Shown piece after piece: positions 55,351 through 64,000 of a DNA stretch of 64,000 bases; the first letter of the stretch is position 1, and every line of letters begins with the position of its first letter. The position numbers were made by a program, and so were the translations under genes. This stretch comes from Gavia stellata (taxonomy: Eukaryota > Chordata > Aves > Gaviiformes > Gaviidae), in the NCBI RefSeq assembly GCF_030936135.1, contig NC_082600.1:6638821-6702820 (forward strand), read 5' to 3'. The notes under the pieces are model-generated. The model was given only the letters and a program-made list of their open reading frames with translations. It ran no database searches and had not been told where the DNA came from.

Positions 55351-58300
55351 ATCTATACAAATAATGACACCTATGGCTTCACCCTTTTCTGTCTCTCAGA
55401 CAAGAGAAATCCCTTTACATGTACAAATGCAGCATTTCCTTGTCTGCACAGCAGACATGAAAATAATACAGGTGGATTCTTTCCTCAATACATCTCAGGG
55501 AAAATGGATGGAAAACAATGAAACTCATGGAAGACGGTGAGAACTTTGATACTGACTTCAGTTGCAGCAGGGTGGGTAAGGTGCTAGGAAACCTCATCTT
55601 TCTCATGCTGTCTCCTCTGAAGTGTATATATACTAAGCTGGGTTTCCCTCTAGCCCCATCTCCAAGATAGCAGGTTTGCTATTTGTGCATGCATCTCCAG
55701 AAGCCCTTGACTGCAAGGAAGCATTCAGAAGATTGGTGACCTTTGTTTTCCTCTAGCTCTGCAACAGGGAATACACATCTTTTCTCAGTCTGTTTCTTCA
55801 TATCTGCCTGCGAATCTTTAGTAATCACTACAGATTGTTCTGACATGAGAGGAGTGTCCCATCAGACAGCATCTTTTTCATACTTGGGTTGACACTTGCA
55901 GAAGGAAAGAGGGAAAGAAAGCACAGTATCTTTTCACTACTGGGATCTTCACAAATAAGTTGCTTTGGGGAAAAATCAAAGGGGGAATCCATATTCACTC
56001 AGTGGAGTGCTCCACTTGAAGCCATTCCTCATAAAGGTAAGAATAATTTCCGTTAGCTGTGACTGTGTTCCTCTCCTTATTTTGCCTAGATTAAAAGCTG
56101 CAAAACACGCTCTTGGTGGAGGCTGCTGGAGGTGTGCCAATTGTTGTAGCTACTGAGTGAGAGTCACTGAGAGAAGAGGGATCTGGGCTGAGCCAAAGCG
56201 CCATCACTGACTCCGTCCCACCCCAGGGATCTGCACACTGGGTTAGCCTGATGTCACTCACCCCAGTCATGAAACTAAGCATTTCCTAAGTGCTGGGAGC
56301 TGCTGTAGGTACAACATCCTCATCCAAGGGCTGATGCTGGCAACTCACATCTGCTTCATAATCAGGGTGATAACCTGTCTAGATAGCTGGGAAGGCAAAT
56401 GGGGACAGTCTATCTGATGAACTAGCAGCCATTATCCCCCACCTAGATGCAAGTTAATACAACCCTCCTAGATGCTAGTTAATCAAAATAAATCACTGGT
56501 GAGGGCAGTTCTTCTCTCACATTCCCCAAGACCTTGGGCCAGATGGTCTAACAGACCTATTCAATGCCCCTCGTTCCTCAAGGAGCTGAAGAAGAGGATG
56601 TAATGCCTCATCACTGTAGTTTTCAGTTGTGGGAAACCAACAGATCCAGCTATCAAGCAGTAACGCTTCTCCACAACTCATAAATTGACAGGAGGACTTC
56701 CGCTGGCCCAGTTCAGCCTCCCCTTGGGACTGCCCCACTGCCACTGAATCTGTGCTTGCAGTTACAGCAACAACAGGACCTATTAGGGTGCAGGAGGCTG
56801 TGAGTGGGTTGGGGTGTCGTTTCCTAGCAAGGACTTGCAGCAGAACCTAGGTATCACAGCACTGTGGACACTTGTGCCAGGGTGCAGGGAGGGCCGGCAG
56901 CTTCCTCAGGGCCCGAGGGTCAGGAGCTGAGTGTGCTAACACCAAGGCCTGTCCCACCACTCCCATCCAGGGAACAGAGCAGGCCTGGAGACCCTCAGCA
57001 GGATCAATCATGCCTGCAGATCATCAAGCAGGATCATGTTGGTGAGGCAGGATGATCTGCAGCTCAGAGTCAAGTCCAGGGATGGCCGGACAGGTCTGTG
57101 GGGACGGGGCCAGGCCGAGGACAGACTGGGATGTTGGCCCAATGGTGGGCCTGGCTCGTTGGGGCCCATGGCTAGGCCAGGCAAGGCTGGGGGAAACTGA
57201 CAACCTGCAGTGTCACTGGGACAGGACTGACAGCCCTGGTTTAGGCTGGAGGGGGGTCCTGGGCCATGGACAGGGTGGAGAGAAGCCCTGGGGGGCTGGT
57301 CAGGGCCCTGGCAACCATGGAGGCAGCGTGTCTGGTAAGGCACTTAATTGATACTTTTTGTTCCAAAGCTAGGAGAGACCCATGATGCAGTTATGGGACC
57401 AGGGAAAGAGAAGCAATGCAGACTTCTCCCAACTGCATTATTTGCCCAGTCCATTGCAGGGAAACCCACATAGTGAGATCCGGTGGTAATGGAGGGCAGG
57501 GAGCATTTCCTGCCCGTGACATGACACGCTGGGACAGGGTTTTCTTACGCTGAGTCCTGCTCTTGCTCCTTCCCACTCCCATCACACCCACAGTCCAGCC
57601 ATTTCCTTTTTTAAATACGGCGTTAGCTATCTTACTGCATCCTTATGTGTTCTGTGTCCTTAGGCAGATTATAGCCTGAAATTAATTCCAGCTTAATGGA
57701 AAATGTTATCAGTTGCCATGGAAATGCCTTACCATGTGATTGTGGTTGTACTTCCTGTTGTGCTTAGGGCTAAAACCATTAGATGACCCTCACTTCTACA
57801 CTTTCTTACAGTTCTCCTATAAATACCTGTTACTCATAACTGTGGTCAGAACATTCAGTCTTCTAACATGGGTCATTTTGGTTTTTACGCTGTGATCTTA
57901 TGCCAGGCTATTAAACACTTATGCCAAAGCTTTCTTCAACAGAGATCTTCAGACTTCCTGATTTGTTATTTAAGATCTGCAAAGCCAAATTCCTGCAGAT
58001 AACTATCAGCTGTCAAGGAAATGGGCTGATTTCCATGGCTGAAGAAAATGCTGAAGCTGATCACTTGCCTTTGCTAGCTGGCTGACACTTAGATAAGAGC
58101 TCTAGTATGCAGGAGGTAAGGGCTGCTGAGCCAGGCAGCCCAGCATGGAAAACTGCCCAAGTGCTGGGTGATTCCTGGTCACAGTGTTGGCAACTGTAAA
58201 CAGCAACTCCTTTTGCTCAGTGATATATCTGCCATCACTAACAGCTCATCAGGGGACATGTGCTGGCTCTTTCTTTGTTCATCATATACATTAGGGATTC

Positions 58301-58523
58301 AACTAATGCAGTTTTGTACAAGCTCATCTACGCTGGTGTCATTATCAAAGAAAAGACTCCCCCCAGCATCAACAGTGCCCCCTCCAACAATCTTTGGACA
58401 ATGCTTTCATTACTGGTAGCTCTACCTGAAGGCCTCCAGAGCAATGGAAACACCTGCATTATAAGGTCTTTCACCCACACAACAAGGTCACCAAGGCCAT
58501 TTGATCCTCACTGTCACAATCGG
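55351..58523. other. Non-coding stretch, nothing recognised (unit 2)
   Basis: Copy of 26712-29884. Substitutions relative to unit 1 become frequent from about 57.5 kb. Confidence 0.5.
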
Positions 58524-58844
58524 AGTAACATAGAGAATTTGTGTTGGGAGAGACCTCTGGAGGTCTTTAGTCTAGCCCCCTGCTCAAAGCAGGGCCAACA
58601 CCAAAGTTAGGACATGTCGCTCAGGGTCTTGTCCAGCTGAACTTTTAAAGATGCCAAAGAAGGAGATTCTCCACCCTTTCTGGCTATCTCTTCCAGGGCT
58701 TATCTGCTCTCATGGCATACTTCCCTCGGTGCAATGTGTGACCATTTCCTTATGTTCTTTCACTGTGCACCTCTCAGAAAAGACAGGCTCTGGGTGGTGG
58801 GACACAGCAATTAGATCTCCCTCAGCCTTCCTACTTGGAGACAT
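58524..58844 (-). mobile_element. CR1 3'-end fragment (unit 2)
   Basis: Copy of 29885-30205 with several substitutions. From 58845 to about 61150 no gene is recognised. Confidence 0.7.
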
Positions 58845-61150
58845 GTGGTGCCAGACAGCTGTGGTGTGGTGCAGCGTATGGCTGTCGTCCTGCTACCTGT
58901 CGACAGAGCTGCGGCATCAGCCTGTTGCCAAGCCAGGGCACCCCCGACTTGAAACCAACTGCCCCCAGAGCAGCCTCTGCACACAGACAGGGACAGTATA
59001 ACCTATGGGATCCTCTCTAGACATTGTGCTGTCCTTAACCACCTCTGCACCTAGGCACACCTCTTGGCATGCTTGCTCAGGGCCACTGTCATAGCCCGCA
59101 GGCTCACATGCAACTGCGACCTGGCTATTACACAGTGAATAGTGTCAGGCATGGATGAATCTATGTACTGCCTGAAGCACTTCTTTCTTTGCGAGCTTTT
59201 CTCATGCTTGTAAGCTTGCAACATGAGCATCCCTTGTGCCTACAGACTCTCGGCATTTAAAGGTCTTCACAGTGGCACAGAAAACCAGACAACAACCTTC
59301 CTTCTTAGGCAGCCTGCTCCTGACAGTCCTCCTTCCTTGGCATCTTGGGACTCCCAGGAGCTAGCCCCGGACTGTAGTAATTCCCTTCTTGAGAGGAATC
59401 GTGTCTCTGCAGCATGACAGCCAAGGGACTCAGGGAAAGATGACAACTGGCAGCAAGCTGCCAGTGCTGCCAGGCGGGTCCTGCAGCATGCTCTTGGGCA
59501 AGAAACAGCTGCTGGCTGGGGCACTGCTGGGACCCAGGGGCTGTACTGTGGGTGTTCAGTTGTGCCTGAACACAGCTGGGACAGACATCCTGCAGCATCT
59601 GGCTATCTGTGCCAGTTATCCTCTGGGAGTCAGAAAACAGACTAGTCAAGAAAAGTTTTTAATAATGCTGCTGTGACCAGAGTTGTCAGTGTATCAGGAT
59701 TTTTACCGAATACGAAAGAGAGAAAATTAAATCTAGGATACTCTTCTCTCTGAGAAGAGACTGCAGAAGGGTAAGCAAGTCTGAGGAAGTGACAGGAAAT
59801 TGCCAAAGAGCCTGGAAAACCCGGACCCTCTTGGAACGGGAACCAGTTAATGTGATGGCCTGGGTCATTGGCAAGCCTGACTTTGTGGTAACAATCTGTT
59901 GGGATGCAGAGGGCTGAGCAGATTGCATTGTCTTCATGGAGTCAATCAGTGCTTGTCATTCTTCTTTGTTCCCCAGATTCTCAGCCTTGTCCTTGATCAA
60001 AAGAACTTGGCGAGATGAACCTGCTAGGTAAGCATTTACATTGGTTCAAAAGCTCAAAGGTACACAAGAGGGAAACAAGCCCCAAGAAACTAGCAACAGG
60101 TTCAAGAGGAGAGATCAGCAAAACATCATTAACTGTAGCTCAAAGCTTGCTCTTTGAAGCTGGAGGGATGCAAAGCACTAAAAAAGAATACCATGGCTGT
60201 ATTCAAATGAAAAAATTCACAAGGGGATCTTAAATAACATGTTTCTCTTCTTGCATTCATATACCAAAACCATAATGTGCTATAGCTCTTTGAAACACCA
60301 AAGATGCATGGTAAATACAGCGTTATTATGGCCATTTTCCAATGAAACAAAATTTTGGGGAGAAAGATTAGGCCACAGAATGAAAACCACTGATGTGAAA
60401 GATGCAGATAGCATCTCACCTTAATTTTAACTTCATTTTCCAAAGATACATCATTAGGTGAGGAAGGTTCTGGTAGCTTTGCGTATCATGGAAGAACTGG
60501 CCATGTTCGGCAATGTCTAACTTGAAGACTGGGAGAAGTCTGGCCTTCTCTAGCACTCCGACATGGACAGTTTGATGTGATAATTATCAAAGATCTTGTA
60601 AATCTTCGCCCATATACCATCGTTGGATTTCCACTGGAGGTGTCCCGAATGCAGATACGAGTGCACCTCTTCTGCCACACAGTTGCTGTCAGGCCACTGC
60701 TTCTCCTAAATGTGGCATAGACTGCGCAAGTGCAGGCTTTGAACGGGAGACATCTGAAAAGCTTTCTTAAACCTTGCTGCACGTGTTAAGTCTCCCTCGT
60801 TAAGGTGGTGGGAACCTGAGCTTGCGAGTCATGACAAGGTAAGGTGAACGAGCCTCACACTTGTACAGGAGCCAGAGCATCCACAGCCCAGCTCCACAGT
60901 CATGGCACTTGTCCGCTGTGCAAAGGGCTCCCCACTCCAACAGTATGATACCCACCTCACTGGGGTCGCCCAAGGGCAATGCTGTCGGGCTCCCAGCACT
61001 TGGTTTGCGTATGGCCCCCAAGGAAGCCACTTCAGGCTCCCTGCGGTACACAGGCAATGCGCACAGCTGTGGAGGGTGACAAATTATTCCGATGGTGCCA
61101 GCGCAGGAGCACGGACAGTTATAGAATCACTGATTCAGTTACAGAATCAT

Positions 61151-61460
61151 TGCCGGTGCAGAGGGTGCCTAGGACGCTGGGCTCCTGATTTTTCCCCAGC
61201 TGTTCCTTGAGGTGGTGGAGGAAGCACAGCATGTCCTCCACCAGCTGCTCTCTCGTGCAGGTGCACTCTGGCTCCACGTGGAAGCTGGACTCCCTCACCG
61301 GCATATCATCCGTGGTGCCCAGCTTCAGGTGGAAGGCATGCCCACAGCGGGGCTGCAGGTGCACGAGCAGGCTGGAGACAGCATCATCCTCACGGAGACT
61401 CCAACCTTCTAAGGCGCTGCCCACCCCAATGGCTGGCTTCAGTCGCGGCATGAAACTATT
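61151..61460 (-). pseudogene. ITPRIPL1-like fragment D (unit 2)
   Basis: Copy of 32524-32833, cut at the same base by the ERV-L LTR. Confidence 0.85.
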
Positions 61461-62055
61461 TGTGCTGGTTTTGGCTAGGGTAGAGCTAATTTTCTTCATA
61501 GTAGCTCGTATGGGGCTGTGTTTTGGATTTTTGCTGGAAACAGTGTTGATAAAGCAGGGATGTTTTAGTTACTGCTGAGCAGTGCTTACACAGAGTCGAG
61601 GCCTTTTCTGCTTCTCACACCGCCCCGCCAGTGAGTGGGCTGGGGGTGCACAGAAAGTTGGGAGGGGACACAGCTGGGACAGCTGACCCCAACTGACCAA
61701 AGGGACATTCCATACCATATGATGTCATGCTCAGCATATAAAGCTGGGAGAAGAAGAAGGAAGGGGGGGACATTCGGAGTGATGGTCTTTGTCTTCCCAA
61801 GTAACCGTTACGCGTGATGGAGCCGTGCTTTCCTGGAGATGGTTGAACACCTGCCTGCCGATGGGAAGTAGTGAATGAATTCCTTGTTTTGCTTTGCTTG
61901 CCTGTGCAGCTTTTGCTTTACCTATTAAACTGTCTTTATCTCAACCCATGAGTTTTCTCACTTTTACTCTTCCAATTCTCACCCCCATCCCACCTGGGGG
62001 GAGTGAGTGAGTGGCTGTGTGGTCTTTAGTTGCCAGCTGGGCTTAAACCACGACA
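61461..62055 (+). mobile_element. ERV-L-type 5' LTR (units 2-3)
   Basis: Copy of 32834-33428; the PBS-like site starts at 62064. Confidence 0.85.
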
Positions 62056-62063
62056 GTCCTTTT

Positions 62064-63520
62064 TGGCACCCAGTGTGGCGCTCGAAGGGTTCAAGATAAC
62101 GACAGGTTTGATTAGAATGTGCTAGATCGAATTTATAGCTGTTATTGCTGTTTAGCTATTAATCGGCAGGCTCCTGTGCTTGCCATGGGGTTTGCTTGCC
62201 TTACTGTATATTAGAGTCTAGCGCTCATTAGTGGCTGCTTTTTGCTTTCGCTGCTTGCTGTACTGCCATACTGCTTATCATCTTGCTCTGCTGTGCCTAG
62301 GAACATTTTGATAACAGCAATGGCCATGCGCCTGGGCTGGCAGATGGCCAGGGCATCGCTGCTCTTTCTGTGCTGCTGTACTGGACAGGCTGGAACTCCA
62401 GTGTGAACTCGAGTGAAAGGGACTGGATGAGTCCACATGGGAGCAGGACACCCCGAAGCGTCTGTGGCTGTGAATAAATCCACATCAGAGCAGGTACATC
62501 TCGACGCGTCTGTGGCCGGGGTTATGTCTGTGCTGCAGCAGGTGTACCACTGAAGGGATTGTGGCCCAAGGATAAGCCCACGCAGGAGAAGGTACACCTC
62601 GAAGCATCTGTGGCCGAGGATAAGTCCATGCTGCAGCAGGTACACCTGGAAGCATCAGTGGCTGTGCATGAGGTCATGCTGGAGCACCTCAAAGCGTGTG
62701 GGCATGGATAAGCCCACAACAGAGCAGGTACACCCCTGGAGAGACTGCAGCCATGGGAAAGGTAATGGTGGAGCAGGTTTACTTCTGAAGGGACTGTGGC
62801 TGTGGGTAAGGCCATGCTGGAGCAGGTATATCTCAGAAGGTATTGTGACCCATGGATAAGGCCATGCTGGAACAGGTGCACCTCAGTGTGACTGTGGCTG
62901 TGGATAGCTCTATGCCGCAGCAGGTATACCCCTGAAGAGACTGTGGTGCACAGATAAGGCTCCACTTGGAGCAGGTACAACCCTAAGGGACTGCAATCTG
63001 TGGATAAGTCCAAGCCGGAGCAGGGGCAAGGGGAGGACTTCATTGCAATGTTAAACCCTGTGGTCTGGTCCAAAGGGAAGACGGGTAGAGATTGTAATGG
63101 AAATACCTTTAAATTGTTGTAGCCCATGATTGGAGTTGCATGTTATAGGAATAACTACAGCAAGAACTGCATGAACCAAGGGAGGACAAGCCTTACAAGA
63201 AGCAGTGCAAGTGCAGCAGTGACCCCACCTGAGCTGGCTTTAGTGCCCAATAACCCCATGCCATACAACATCTCTCCTGTCCTGAGTGACCACCATAACA
63301 GATGGAGCCCAAAGTCATGGACTAAATTAACTCAATGGACGTTTTGTGGACATTTATGGACATTTTACAGACATTTCACAGGGGTGATCCACAGACTAAG
63401 GGAATGGTATCTGTGTATTGTATCAAAGGATGGGAAGGGGGGTGGTGGTTAGAGAGACTGTTTTGGATAGCATGAGACATGAGCATGACGTAAATGGTAT
63501 GGAATAAGGGGTGGAGAATG
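62064..63520 (+). mobile_element. ERV-L-like internal remnant (units 2-3)
   Basis: Copy of 33437-34886 including the tandem repeat (about 62428-63028). Near 63318 it has 7 extra bases (ATGGACT or a shifted equivalent) that are missing at both other copies, more likely the ancestral state with a deletion elsewhere. Confidence 0.65.
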
Positions 63521-64000
63521 CACTCCCCTTGACGCAGCCATCTCCTGGGGCACATTAGGCACAGCAGAGCTAGCCAGTCAAAAGAAAGGATTGAGCCACT
63601 ACACCCAGTACTGGTGCGGCCTCACCTCGAGTACTGTGCGTAGTTTTGGGCACCATGGTGTAAGAAGCTTATAAAAGGGTTAGAATGTGCCTGAAGGAGG
63701 GCAACAAAGATGGTGAAAGGACGAGCGGGCATGTCCTTATGAGGCGCAGCTGAGGACACTGGGTTTGTTCAGCTTAGAGGAGAGGAGACTGAGGGGTGAC
63801 CTCATTGCTGCCTACAACTTCCTCAGGACGGGGAGCGGAGAGGGAGGGGCTGATCTCTTCTCTCTGGGGTCCAGTCATAGGATGCAAAGGAATGGCTTAA
63901 AGCTGCGTCAAGGGCACTTCAGCTTGGATATTAGGAAAAAGTGCTTCACTGAGAGGGTATCAGGCAGTGGAACAAGATCTCCCCAGGAAACGGCCACGGC
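62324..64000. repeat. Tandem segmental duplication, unit 3 (partial)
   Basis: This is the start of a third copy, cut by the window end inside a CR1 fragment. At three early positions where units 1 and 2 differ it agrees with unit 2. It carries 7 bp near 63318 that both other units lack, plus a few private substitutions. Confidence 0.95.
63592..64000 (+). mobile_element. CR1 3'-end fragment (unit 3, cut by window end)
   Basis: Matches 1262 onward; the window ends inside the CR1 C-terminal coding remnant. Confidence 0.85.

Larger units (their letters stand above)
33697..62323. repeat. Tandem segmental duplication, unit 2
   Basis: This is a complete copy in the same orientation as unit 1. It has every element of unit 1 in the same order, except that the ERV1 provirus is reduced to a solo LTR. 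It also has a 1-bp deletion upstream of gene B (about 42295) and a 12-bp deletion near 60571. Substitutions relative to unit 1 are sparse over most of its length but cluster at about 57.5-60.8 kb. Confidence 0.95.

Overview
This is a stretch of bird genome. The evidence is CR1 LINE copies with the avian 3' end, an avian ERV-L-type LTR with its tandem-repeat leader, and members of the bird-expanded ITPRIPL1-like gene family (inositol 1,4,5-trisphosphate receptor-interacting protein-like 1). No bacterial, tRNA, rRNA or CRISPR feature is visible. Identifications rest on protein motifs and sequence comparison inside the window; no database was searched.

The window is a tandem segmental duplication. 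Unit 1 is 1-33696, unit 2 is 33697-62323 (28627 bp) and unit 3 begins at 62324 and runs off the end. The unit edges are arbitrary, because the window starts inside a unit. The units are almost identical by eye. The 5.07 kb length difference comes almost entirely from one locus: unit 1 carries a 5854-bp provirus (10778-16631) where unit 2 has only its 798-bp solo LTR (44473-45270), with the same flanks and the same 5-bp target duplication.

Order within a unit (unit 1 coordinates): remains of an ERV-L element with a ~48-bp tandem-repeat leader (1-1190); a CR1 3' end (+); ITPRIPL1-like gene A (promoter about 2034, intron 2084-2381, CDS 2385-3398, poly(A) signal 3747); an LTR fragment; a 3-kb CR1 on the minus strand (4214-7230); an ITPRIPL fragment fused to a CR1 ORF1 fragment and ITPRIPL 3'UTR-like sequence; ITPRIPL1-like gene B (promoter 8642, intron 8692-8973, reading frame broken by an internal deletion, poly(A) signal 10576); an old minus-strand LTR that contains provirus ERV1; a CR1 ORF1 esterase fragment; an LTR with primer-binding site (LTR-A); provirus ERV2 (18541-26711); about 5.8 kb without a recognised gene; a minus-strand ITPRIPL fragment cut by an ERV-L LTR (32834-33428), which leads into the next unit.

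Neither provirus could replicate by itself. ERV1 has class III (ERV-L-like) gag, protease and the start of RT, has lost the rest of pol, and carries a frameshifted Env whose TM resembles the gammaretroviral type. ERV2 has gammaretrovirus-like RT, RNase H and integrase with their catalytic residues, but most of gag is gone, pol has a stop codon and frameshifts, and the broken Env lacks the gamma-type TM signature. The most interesting signals are the provirus/solo-LTR pair, the mosaic gag-pol/env combinations, the AUG-less upstream extension of the ERV1 gag frame, and the ITPRIPL copies that keep the N-terminal membrane half while losing different parts of the Mab-21 domain. The near-identity of the units means that false duplication in the assembly must also be considered.
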